NCBI GenBank assembly: GCA_964035795.1
Contig: OZ038320.1
Location: 21,718,589 to 21,782,588 of the forward strand
From: Pterobdella sp. o SKG-2022
Taxonomy: Eukaryota; Annelida; Clitellata; Hirudinida; Piscicolidae
Reading direction: 5' to 3'
Length of the DNA stretch: 64,000 bases
Positions within the stretch are counted from its first letter, which is position 1. Every line of letters starts with the position of its first letter. The notes beneath the pieces are model-generated. The model was given only the letters and a program-made list of their open reading frames with translations. It ran no database searches and was not told the DNA's origin. The translations under genes and the position numbers were made by a program. This document shows, in pieces, positions 13,113 through 26,500 of the stretch.

Positions 13113-15801
13113 TCCACTGTACGGTTGATGAAAAACAGAACTTAAATCAAACAAATCACTCAAGAGAACTTAAACGTTTTTATCAATTCACTTTTGATCC
13201 ATATTTGATGAAAAACTGTTCAGCATATAAATAACTGTAAAGTTTAAAAGCTGCTCGTGTTTAAAGTTCGGAAAATTTTAATATTTATAATGCGAGTGCA
13301 AAACAAAAATTGTCTTAAAAATTGAGTTTATGCAGTTCAGTTGAAAAAACTTTTATCAAAATGACGAACTTGAAATTTACGAACAATATCAAAGGCTATG
13401 CTAATTACTTGTTCGCTGGGAAAATATTAAGTGTATTAATTGTTTAATTGGTATGAAATAGACTTTCAGGCAACTAAGTAAAAAAAGGAATGAAAATTTC
13501 CATAAAAGAAATAAATAGTACAATGGAAATATTGATGGGACAAGAAATACTTCGTATTACTTACTAGGTCGCTTATTAAAACCAGTACTTTTGTAATTGC
13601 CTCTTATATGGAGGCACAAAAATAAAAAAACTCATAACCATAATAAAAAGAATAATAATCATTTTTATAGCTTTAATGTTAACAGGACTATGAAAATGAC
13701 TGTAGGTTTTATAATAATTTCGAAAAGAATTAGCTAATTTAAGCTCATTATTGTGAAAATTGAAGTTAATTACACATCGGACATAAATTAGTACAAAGAA
13801 CTAGGCTTTTTTTATAATTGGTGGAAATATAAAAAATTCATAACTAAGATAATGATATAATGTTTCTTATAATATTTTCAAAATAAAATGTATATTATTT
13901 CTTTAACAGACTCGATGGTATTTATGAAGAAAAAAAATTTAACATTCGATACTTTTAGCTTCATATTTGAGAGAAGTATGTTAGTAAAGATTCAAAAAAT
14001 GATTTCAAGGTATAATTAAAATGGAATCGGTCAGTTCTGAACGATGAAAAAGTTATATGCTATGGTTTTTATCCGTGTAGAGACTCCTTGACGCCTACTT
14101 TAAGCTCCAATTTCTTCAGAGATAGAAGAAGTCGACACTTGTTGCATATTTTTCAATCATTTAGGTTAAATTATAACATTTATTTTGCTACAGAATTTTT
14201 CAATCTTATTTCTTTCAATATAATCATTTAATTTAAAATTTAGTTATAATTTCAGTATAATCGCACCAGTCGTGCATGAAAAACAACTACCGCATAAAGC
14301 TGTCTACATTGGTATCAATTATGTGGAAACTTTACATTATTCAAATGATTGAGTTGCATTAAGCAACATGTTAAAAACTTGATAAAGTTTGTATCATTTG
14401 GTAAGATTTATCACCTATATATAATGGAATAAATAACAAAACAGAGAAAGACACTATGAGTGCACTCAAAATTCTTCTATTAGTAATACCCTCATTCCAG
14501 GTACTGAAATTATTACTGGAGTACTGTTGATCTTATGCTGTTTGGTCGTCTCTTGCTATTCATCATTGTCTTTCTATTTCAACTACTACTATTTTTAGCT
14601 AATTGATTTACTTAACGTACAATTAACTGTTCTATAACTTTTATATATAATAGATACTTTTATTTATAAGTTATATGCCAACCATTGAAAATAAATAAAG
14701 AACCAGGATTCAAAGCCATATTTAAAATGCCAAAACACCAAATGGTTTTAAACGCTTGCAAACAACATGAGTGGAACCCAGTCGATAAATCTTCATTTTG
14801 TGCAATCTTTTCTGTCATTATCACTTCGTTCATCCGCTCTTTCCATCCCTTATATCCATCCATTTATCCTCGGTTTCCGCTATCCTTCGATGATTCAACT
14901 ATTCATTAAATTTTTTATATATTAAATAATGCGCTTTTTCAATTGGGAGATTTAAAAACACAGTATTAAATTGACTGCCTTCTTAAAATAGATATGATTG
15001 AAACAGCTTTAGAAAGATTTATAGTAAGGTTGCATTCTGGACCCACACACCTGAAACTTTGGAGCCAAAATTACTAGGCATTTAATTAGCCTTCTTTTGC
15101 AATTAACTAATTATTCACAGATTTTGATTCTAGACTATCTTATTGACATGAGTTTAATGCTATTAATATTTTAAAATTCCAGTGCATCTAGGTATTCTAT
15201 AGCAAAATTTAGCTTTAAAACAACATTGAAATTTTGTGCCTTATAATATATATTTTCTTATTAATGAAATATTCACACAACAGAAAGTTATGTTAAAGAT
15301 ACAGATTTATACTACAAAAATAATTATTTCCTTTCAGAATTTTTATAGCGGTAATCTTAAGGAAATCTTTTTGTATACTGCTCTAATTATCTCGTTTTAT
15401 ACTAAAGTTTTTATATCGATCCTTCAGCCTTCTTTGTGTTTGTCCATCAATTAATGGGTTGCTTGCATTATAAGGGATTATATATGAATATGAATAATTT
15501 AGCTCCATTCAAATTAAACTATGCTTTCTGATACAAATAAATAATAATCTTTTATGCATGACAACATGGGCAATTTGAAAAATGCATAAAAACCATTAAA
15601 CTGTTATTGTTATTATTAACTCCATGGAACGGACATATGTTACAAGTAACAATAAAAGCAAATTTTTATGAAACATCGTTATATGTAACGCCACGTTAGC
15701 TCCAAGCATATTCATAAAAATAAATATCGCCAAGCAAAGATATTTAATTATTTTGGCGGGTTCTGCGGCGTTATTGCTGTCTAATAGAGTCACATTTCAT
15801 G

Positions 15802-15840
15802 GGTGGAGAGAGAAGAGAAGAGAAAGAGAGTGAGAGAGTG
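15802..15840. repeat. GA-rich low-complexity tract
   Basis: Near-pure purine GAGA/GAAGA tract on the plus strand, about 40 bases, inside the gene desert. No associated gene. Confidence 0.7.
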
Positions 15841-17299
15841 GGTTTGAAGAATACAAAAAAAAAATCTAAAATTATTCAACTAGACTAATTGAAAATATAT
15901 ACAGAAGTGTTGATAAAAAGAGAGTAAAAGCTTCATTGTTTTATATTTAAATGATAACAAATATATAATAAAATAAAAATAAAGTAGAAGTAAGAGAAGT
16001 GAGGTTAGTGAGTGCGAGATGTAAAGACTGCACGAAGATTGTGTGGCATTAAAGGCGCACCTATCACTACTACTACTATCTTCACTGCTTTCACTGATAA
16101 TGCCACTCTATTACTAATACTATAGCTTTAAATGATAATACTTTTATTGACAGAAATTTTATTTTCCCAATAGTTTTAATAATAGAAGTAATTATAAAAT
16201 TAATATTACTTCCGCTATTACAGCATAAATATCCTTGTTTTTACTACTACTATCCCTTTTACTTCTTTAATATAGAGGCTTTAGAAGCATTAATAGTTGT
16301 AGCCATTTCATTACTTTCTATTGTTGATGCTTGTTTTCATTGTTGACGATGACGATGGTGATGTTGGTGTACTGTATCAAGTGCATTAGTTAATGGCTGC
16401 TTCTGGTGGCGTAGTGCAAGAAGCATCAAGTTTGTTTATTAAAAACAAATAATTCGCACATGAATATTTCTATTTTGAATCTCTTGTTTTGACTTTGAAT
16501 AAAATAATATTAAAAGTTGAAATTAGTAATATTAAAATTGAATTCTTCAAGGTGGGGTTTGATGTATTGGAGAAGAAATAAAAGAGAGACAGAAACAATG
16601 AAGCACTTTCACTTCACTAATGCAGTGTTATAATTGAGTTGGAATGCACTTTTCACATGGCTGGACGATATTAGGTGAATAGAGATGTGCGTGATTGAAT
16701 TTCTTTGCATTATATCATATTTGCTCTTTATCGTCCTTTTATTGGCTTGCACGCAATGATGCATCTATAAATTCATTTTCTTTTATCCATCCATCAAACT
16801 TACTACCCAATCACTCAATCAGCCACCTCTCATTCATACATCAATTCTTCACGCTGAAATTTCAGTCATATATCTATGTTCCAATCTACTCATATTTACT
16901 TCTCAATCTAGTGTTAGTATTAGTTATGTTCAATTATAAATAATTTTTTCATACTGTATAAAAATGATGTTGTTATCACGAAGCTGATGGCATGAGGACT
17001 CGACAGATGTTCCTTGTTATCTTTCAATTAATCCCTCATTTGGGAATTTTTAGACAATTTTTATACTTTTTATGTTAATTTACATCAATCAAGTTCTAAT
17101 TAGTTTAATCTGTTGCAACGACTTGAACTTTTATCTAATTTGTCAACTCGAATAAGCTTTAAATTGCAATTGTAGATTTGAAAAACAACTTTTAATAAAT
17201 ATTTTTAAGAATAGAAAATTTGACAGGCTAAAAGACCACAAAATTGTGTAAGTTTTTAAATAAGATTGATGAAGAGATTTTCAAACCAATCTTTTTTTT

Positions 17300-17570
17300 T
17301 TTCATCCATTTTTCCATTCATCCATCCATTCATCCATCTATCTATCCATCCATCCATTCATCCATCCATCCATCCATCCATCTATCCATTCATCCATCTA
17401 TCTATCCATCCATCCATTCATCCATCCATCCATCCATCCATCTATCCATCCATCCATCCATCCATCCATCCATCCATCCATCCATCCATCCATCCATCCA
17501 TCCCTCCATCCATCCATTCATCCATTCATTTATCATCCATCTATTCATCCATCCACACACCGATACATCC
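17300..17570. repeat. (CATC)n / (CATT)n / (TATC)n microsatellite
   Basis: About 270 bases of CATC units with interspersed CATT and TATC variants. Because the unit is four bases, every frame is open and yields a spurious Ile-His-Pro-Ser repeat peptide; this is not a gene. Smaller CATC-rich patches occur nearby and inside the 11193-13112 coding frame. Confidence 0.95.
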
Positions 17571-20500
17571 ATCAACTCACCGTTCCATACATCTGATTAC
17601 TCGTGAATCAATCGAAAAAAAATGTCACATCTATATCAATCATTTGACTGATAAATATCAAGTCGAAGTTCTAAAATAGCAAAAAAAGTTTTAAATCAAA
17701 AAATTATTAATTAAATTAAGAAGCAAAAAAAGATGATCAAGATGAAAAAAAAGATGTGACCACCAGATGGCGACAAGCGGATCTATTTCCGCTGGAAATG
17801 GTCCGAGAAATGTTCAATGTACTTCCGGTGCAAAATAATCAGTCAGGAATGTGGTTTACGCTCAAAAAGTTCACTTTAAACAAATTTATGCGCCAACTTG
17901 GAAATTGGGATTTGATTGCATGCTTGCCTTGGCTAATTGCCCATTTATTTCTTCTACTTTTTTCGCTCACCAAAATGTCTTTGATTTTTTCAATTTGAGA
18001 AAATATATTTTCAATCATTTCAAAGTATTATATTTAATGAATCAGATTTATTTTTGGCAGGTCGGCGAAACTTTCCGGAAGGGCTTAATTTAATTTGTGT
18101 GCCGTTTCGAAATGTTGTGGAACAGCTGGTAGTCATAGATTATCGAATTTAATATCCGAAAAAAACCTTCAAAAAGCTTTTTGACTATATTAGAAAAGAA
18201 AAGAAAAAGTTTGAAAATTTTTTCTTTCAAAAACTTTCTACTTAATCTTGATTTGAAAATTCACAAAAAACAAGCAACAAAGGATGTGAGGCATATGCGC
18301 ACTTGATTAAATCCATGTATTTTAATTGTCCCTATTCTTTCTTACCATTCCTTTCATACAAAAGTCTAGCAAAAAGTTTTGATTAGTATCAAAAGTTTCA
18401 AAATTGAACAAAATTATAAAAAGAGTCTAAATTTTATTCGAAAAATATCATCAAAAGCAATTTGATTTGACATAAACTTTCTTTTAAGCATCGTCTTACT
18501 TTTCAACACTTTATGAAGATTTAACTGTTGTCTTTGCATTGTGACAAGCTATAAAAAATTAGCTCGTGATGTCTTGAGCAAAGTCGACAAAAGAAACATG
18601 CTTTAAAATTTAATGTGCATTAATGTGGACATATTTTTAAATTTGAAAAACAAACATCATGCCTAGATGAGGAAGTTTTTGAGTGAGATTTTCCATATTT
18701 ATTCAGACGTATGTTTGCTGTGTTAAAAGTGGTGTATAGTGCTTAATTGATGCAATTCAAAGCACACACTAAATACTAAAAATCAATTTGAACCAAATCT
18801 GTGGAAATAAAAAGCAGTAAAAATGTCTTGAACTGCGAGAAAGACACAAAAAGGCGCGTAATAGCTGATGCAGTCACTTGGCATTCCTGTGCAAACCCTT
18901 TCAAACACAATTCAAAGCTTTAGTCGTTAAAAAAACAAGTTTGAAAGTTTGGTTAACATTTTTTTAGAAAATTTAAAACTGTGAAGTTTTACACATTTTT
19001 TGTCTATTGAAAAAAAACTTTTTATTGGTGTGTTTTTGCAAAAAAAAAATTCTTTTTCAACCATTAATGTTACGCCCAAAACCCCATCTTTACGAGCCTT
19101 TACCTTCGCTTGGAATATTTATCTGGGTAATAATAACCTTCTCTATTTTTTTTATATTCACTATCTTTTTTTGACTTATTTACGATCTTTGAGTCGCTTA
19201 AATTTCAAACTACATCTTGTTTCCTTCATAATATACCAAAAAGTGCTCGTAAGTCAAGGCTTATTATGAAATTATGCAAAGCTCGTGAAGGCAAGCTGCT
19301 CTTAAATTACTTTTTGATTTTAAATGTAGAAATTTTAGGTCTAATCCTGAAATATATAATAGGAATTTTGATGCGATATAAGAAAAAAAAATAGAATAAA
19401 AGCAGTAATTCAAAATAATTCGAAATTTTGTAAGAAAAAAGCGCCAAAAACGTTTCTAGTAGAATGTGAAAATTTGCAGTAAGTAAAATAAAAGAAAGAA
19501 AATCAAATAAAGAAGAAATAAGTGGATTTAAAATTTGCAGCAGATCTTTGTGGCTCGCAAGGTATTTTGACAAGGTAGTTACATTTAACTCATAAAGGTT
19601 ATTGCGGAATATTACTATTCATATTGTACTGCACATGAAACTACAGTGAATATTAAAATATTTTGCTTTCAATTGTTGGCTGCATGAGAGTTTAGGGTTT
19701 CAATAATTTTTTTTCACTTCTGTTGTTTACGGTGTTTTTATTAAAATTAAAAAAAAACACAACGAAAAACACAAAAAATATCTTGAAATTGGAAAAAGAA
19801 ATCATAGGTAAAGGTTTACAAAACACCAGCGTTATTCATCGAAGAATATAAAAAACTCAAACAACTTCAAATAAACAAATGAGAAATTCAATGAAAAGAG
19901 AAGAAAATAAGAAATCGACATAAGAACGATTTTGAGCATTTGAAAGCGTCCGATTGTTAATATTTAATAGAAGGCAGCACCAAGTGACCTCATAGGTGCT
20001 TGTTGTTTTCATGGTGTTTGTGTATTGCAAATGTTCCACTTTCATTGGTTCTTATGCTATAAAATTTCTCATACTTTCCCTCTTCTTTTAGTTAGAAACT
20101 GTAATAAAATGTTGGACGTTTGAATCATTATTTGTTTAATGTTGGAAAATAATCTTATGCGAGTAATAACGAGTGTTGTGGCAGAGCTCAAGTTCTCATG
20201 ATTGGATACCACGATGTGACATCGCTTTATGCTTCCAACTAATGTCTTGGCGATTAACTGCACGGACTTGTTCAAATAAGTGGAATTATTTATTAAGGTA
20301 CTGGTGAATAAAAAGTATCATTTTGTGTTAAGCGGGAGTCTGTGTGCTGTAAGGATTGATGAAAGCTTTGTTTGCAGCTCATAAAAACCACTGTATCGTG
20401 AAGTTTTATTCCACAAAAGTCAGTTTTTGCCATTGTTTAGTGACCAAAAAAAAAGGGTGAAAGTTTAAATAAAATGAAAAATAAGGAAGAAATGTCAAAT

Positions 20501-23500
20501 GTCTACAAAAGTACGAAAAAATTTTTTTAAATTAGCAATTAAAAGTAATTTGGTTTTATCGCTAATTATGACCTTTAAAAACCCACAAGCGAGAGCTTCA
20601 AAGTGGTGAGATTAAAGATACCGCTAGGTATGTTAAGACTAACAATAAATATCAAAGACAACAGAAGAATAGAAAAACAAGAAATTGAAGATATGTATGA
20701 TACGGTAAACTAATATATGAAACAAACATAATAAACGTGTTTAAGAAGACAATTGTAAAATGACAATTAGTTGGTAGACTTTTTGGAGCCAGTGTGTAAT
20801 GGCGCTACTTTTAAGTCAGTTACTTACCTCTTTTTGTTGAGGTGCATTCAATGATAAAATTCCCTTGCAGAATTGTGTGTCTATTATACGAATTAAATAT
20901 TTCATTTTTGTATTGTTCTTTTCACAAAAGTTATCTGCGCATTGCTAAATAGTGCCACATTTCAGAAAATATTGGTTTTTCAATTGTGGCATTTATTTTA
21001 CAAAGGCAGTATTAAAGCATCTAGATATTTTATTGTCAACTCTTGCAATTGTTTCAATTTTTCATGATCTCATTTCAGCTTATCATTGTCCTCAATGATT
21101 TATTTCTCTTTCATCTTCCTTACTTTCTCTTCCTTTTTCAATATTACCTACCTTAATGACTTTAAGACTCAAAATTTGCTTAAATGATTTGAACTTTCAA
21201 AAAATGTATGGATTATGAAGATTTTTTTAAATTGTAGAAACTTATTAGCCATTAAAACGCGTGGATGTTCAATCTTGTTAATTTCACAAAAAAACGTAGA
21301 CATTTTTGGAAAAAATTCAAACAAAAGAATAAAATGGAAACATTTGCTTGAATATCCTTCTTCTTTTATAATTTACTCCCATTTATGAGAATCGCATCTA
21401 TGAATATAATTTGCATTATAATTCATTTAATTATATGATTTATTTATCGTTATGCTTATTATTTAAGACTTCCCAATCGTAAAAACTTTGAAAATAAATT
21501 TGTTCCGTTGAAATAGTCGTGAAAAAAGAGGATAGGCTAAATGCATCTTGAGCTTTCAAAGAATTAGTAGCCGTTCCTTTGCGTATCCTTTAAGCTGAGA
21601 TGAAAAGGTCTTTAAGAAACATACAACAAACTTCAAGTTAATTTTTCATCAAAAAGTTCAAAACGTTTAAAAAAAGTCTGTTGTAAGTGGCTACTTAGAA
21701 CAAGACCGGTAAGAATTGAATGCATATAAACGAAAGATTTTTTAATTATTTTAGATATTACTTAATAATTGGGTCAAGATCGATTCAACAACAAATCAGT
21801 GACTAGCATCACAAATGACCTACTTTTATATTGTTTCCATCTCTTCATACATTAATCTTGTCTGCGATTATTATTTTTTTATTTATGGACTTTATTATTT
21901 TATAAAAATTCAAAATTAAGCTCTTCTAAAAATTCAAGAATAACCGCACCATTAATTTTCGAATAGAGATATTTTAAATTAAATTTTTTTTGGCGATTTA
22001 AAAGAGAAATTATTTTTTTTAATGACCAAAAATGCGTTTCAACTCCAAGTCAGTTTAAATAAAATTTTATCAAATATTTTTCCAAGGTAAAATAAGAAAA
22101 AAATTATTTAAATTCATTAACTCAAATGGCAATGCAAGGCAGCAACAACAAGAACAACAACGTTTCTTATCTGCGCGTCCAACGCTTCGATTGCATGTAA
22201 GACCACATCACACCAGTTTATTCAGTGCAGCTGAGCTCGTGTGTGCTTGTGTTGGTGGTTATGATTTTGCGGAAAGGCTTGTCTGTGTATAAGTATGTGT
22301 GCATTTGTTTCTAGAGGATTTTAAACATGACTGTGTATATGCGTTTTTAGTGTTCGTTATTCTGTCATGGTTGCATGTGTCCAAGATGATTGATAGAAAA
22401 AAATAAATCTACTTGATTGGGTATCTAGAATGAAGCATAAGACTTTATGTTTTCCAATAGGTTAACCGCGGAAATGCAAATGAAAACGTTGATGACGGCT
22501 TTTTAAATTGATGTCTTGACGAGTGTTATAGCAACATACAAGTTTCGAGCTTCAAAAATTTTTAAAAGAAGCAGCACAAACCGTAATTAGATCATAAATC
22601 GAACGCTACGCCAAAAAATGTTGACAGTTCTCACGCGAAAGAAGCCAAAAAAACCTAAATTTGGCTTCAAAACTGTCGACTCGAGAGCAATAAACTAACC
22701 GTTGATAAAAAAATACTTCGGCGGTGAATGTAATGAGCACAAACTTCATATTGCCCGATATAGAAAGATAAAAACCAATCCAATTTTTAAAATTTTCTAC
22801 TTTCCGAAAAACCTTCATTAAAAACTTGCATTGAAAAAACTTTTCATATGTTCTAAAACAAGTTTCTTGAAGTGGAAAATAAGCGACCCGCTTGACGAAA
22901 GAGTTTTTTACATGAAAATTTTCAGACTTCTTCTTTTCTTCCGTCTTTAAAACATTCAACCACTCATTTGAATTGCTTTATAAAAGGATTTTTTACGTGA
23001 GTCGATTTCTTAAATTACAGCTATATTGTCTTCATTTATGAAATAGTTTCAAAAGATTTCTCAAATATTTCTGCATTAATCTCTCAAGACTAGCATTTAA
23101 AGCGCTTTTGTACTTTTGCAAGCAAGATGATCGGTCAATTCTTCAAATAACATATCGGTTTGAAGTTTTTATGGAATTGTTCACAGCAGCGTTCAATCTC
23201 TTTCAGTCGATTCTTAGTTATAAATAAAATTTAAAATTAATTTTTTAGTTTTTCAAAAGCAACTTTCACCCTTCTATAAAATATGTTATAAAAACTTTCC
23301 ATACATTATATATATGACATAACAGTTATTTGACCTATTGAAATTCACCTTTTTCCTTGGGCAACACTTTCGAGTATTTTTTTTTAAAGGTATTGAGTGA
23401 CTGTTGAATGAAATATAAAAAATCAGATCCAAGCAGACATTCGAGGTCTCAAAAGAATGCAGTTTTGCAGTTAAAGGTCATGATGAACGGCCGAAACATC

Positions 23501-26500
23501 ACAGATAAATGCCAACCCGAAAACGCTCTTTCATGACTTATGACATTTTTCAAAATTTAAAAATTTTTCGAAACTACATAATTAAAACAGAAATATATTT
23601 TAATAATCTGCCGCATGATACTCACAAGATTTATTCTTCCCATCGATCAAAGCTTGTTTTTTCGTACGAACATGAAATCTTTTAAAAGCCATCAAAGTGA
23701 AGTATCGGGTGAAAAATTTTTTAAGTTCGAAATGACACCAAGTGAACTCGAAGGCAACTCTAGTATTAAATGATTCATTAAAACGTACGTAACCCTGAGC
23801 ATGCATATGATATTTTGTTTTTGATATATTTCACTTTTAGGCTGCTCATTATATTAAATGTCTGTCTTATTTTGACAACACACACACATTAAAAGAAAAT
23901 TGGAAACAATCTCAAAAACACATCCATAAAAATTATTTTTTAAAATAAATATAGAAATTGTTAATGGAACTTATGAAACGAACTAAAAAATAACTGGCGC
24001 CAGACAGAAAAAAATCCTTGTGATCTTTAAGCTTCAACAAAACTTCCAAATGAATAACGGAATGTATTTTGCATTTTAAGTTGAAGATGTTCGAATTCTC
24101 AAAATTAAATATTTTTAATTAGTGTACAGGTGTAAGCTCACATAATATTAATGGTTAGAAAATAATTCTACTTTTTAAACAGCTCGTCATCTTGAAAAAT
24201 TATAAAACATATTTTTTATATGCATTAACAAATGAAAATTCATAAAAGATTCTCACCACCTTGACTATTCAATAACTCTTCTGCATGCATATTTTAATTC
24301 CAAATTAGTTAAACTTTTATGATATACTACACACTGAAATATAAACAAGCACAATAACTCGGTGCTTTTAAGGGCACTAAAATTACATTATATGCCATCT
24401 ATCATTGATATTGCAAAGTGAAGCGAGTGAAGATTTGAAATCATTTAACGCCTGGTGAATCTTAAACTTATCAAAATTTTTTCTCTTTTAGAGGAACTTT
24501 CATCCAATTTTACAATAAGTTCACAAATCTACACATAAAAAGCTATAAAAGGTAATTTGACATAATTACTTTTATTAAAATCACGGACTAACCTCAGTAG
24601 CATATAACCATTCTGGTATTTGGTAGACTTCTTTAGAGATCATTAGAAGACTGCTTCAAAAAACTCATCCTTTAACTTCGAGTGTTCATTTTGCTTATAT
24701 ATCAATCTTCTTTCAACATTCCCATACTCGCCTATATATGCCAGTGTCATTTGCTTTGACATATATATATAATAAGAGTCTTATACTTTTATATAGAAAA
24801 GGTACTTTTTAATTTTGAGTTTATAAGATAAAGTATGTAAGAAATTTTTCAAAAATAACTTTTATTACTGATTCTTTAGTCTGATTATGACATTAAAATA
24901 TTAAACATATAAGTTCACAAAGCAACAAGAATTAAATTTTAATGATTTCTTAGCTGCATGTATGATACCTCAAAAACCCATACCTTTTGAAATAGCTGAG
25001 TTTTATATTAAGTAGCCTTTATAGTATAGATGTAAAATTTTAAAAATTGTAAAAGAAATTTTCTCTTTTCAAATTAGCGTTTTAATCTTTTTATTGACTG
25101 AATCAAATGGTCACTTTTACGTGTTTAAACGGTATTTAAGATCACTCCTATATATCGAGCCTGAAAGGCTATTTCATACATGATATGTATTTCAAACTTA
25201 TCTATAAATTCACTTACGTGATGATATTTAACGAACAAAAAAGTTTTCTCTGAGAAAAAATTCTTTCTAAGCACAACAAAAAAAAGAACAAGGCGAGAGT
25301 TTTCCACAAATAATGTTCAAACACAAAAAAATGTAAAAGTATGATTAGAAATGTCTGCAAGACCAATTCATATTCACAGCAGACTCCCACCCACATCACA
25401 CTCCCAGTGAAATTCTATTTGTTAGTATCTAAGCCTTACTCCTTGTCTAATGTATCGGCTTTTGCGTAATGATTAGCCTTTCTGATCCGATTATTCTTAC
25501 TCTGTCTAAAAAAGAAACAACTATAGAAAACCCCGTATTTCTAATTATATTTTTAAGCAAATGAAAATTTATCAACAAGTGTTTTAATTTGAGAACTATT
25601 TGAAAGTTTTATAAAGCTTTGAAGATGTAGACATTTTTAACAGAAAGTTCAAGTATGAAATTAATACTATCCGCATGAGAACCAATGAAAATACCGTCAA
25701 TCATTGCCACCAACTGATTAACTTAAACTTCACCATCAGAGGCCATACATAATGGGAATTAGACAAAAATAGAGATGTTTTAGTGAACAAGATAAGAGTT
25801 TGTATTAAAAATTTATAAACCACAATTGAGAAGTCTCAAATGATAAGACACACGAGATCTAACTCGAAAATAATTATTTCCCAACGTTGACATGATCATC
25901 TCCATAGATTATCAGCCACTTCAGCAATTAATCTAAGCTACTAACCTTATTTTTATGTCTTCAAACATATTAATTATACTGCTAAATATTTTCTCACGAT
26001 CTTTATAAATGTTTTAAAACATAGGTTTAAATTTAACAAAAATTACTTGTTATCTATTTTTTAACACCTAATATTTGGAATAATGATGTTTTGAAGAGAG
26101 AAGAAAGGATCGATTATGCGGTCAACGTGGTTTATATGGCGAGTGACGGTTATTGTTTTAATAATTGAGTTTTAGGAATGTATAATGAGAAACGATGGAT
26201 TACAGTCATTGAGTCTTTTAATTTAAAAAAGACATTGGTAGGAATTTCCTTATTGATATGCTTATCCACTAGTAAAGTTTCTTTTCAAAACAAATAATGC
26301 CTAAAATAAATTTTCTTTCTGTAGTTTAAATTATTCATATGTTTTCAATATTAAATAATTATCTTGAAGCTTTTAAATTCTCAAAATAATGACCAAACAA
26401 ATTTTTTATTTACAAATGGTGATAATATATGGCAGAAAAGATAGCCTGGAAATGAAAGAACAAATAATACAAGGCAAGACAAAAGATTAGAAAAAGAAAA

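Noticed and set aside
14685..14909. 74-codon plus-strand frame and its 67-codon antisense partner
   Set aside because: No motifs, no splice context, and part is CATC-type repeat; not supportable as a gene.
17244..17679. Overlapping plus-strand open frames of 120 and 137 codons rich in Ile-His-Pro-Ser
   Set aside because: They are translations of the CATC microsatellite, open in every frame; not genes.
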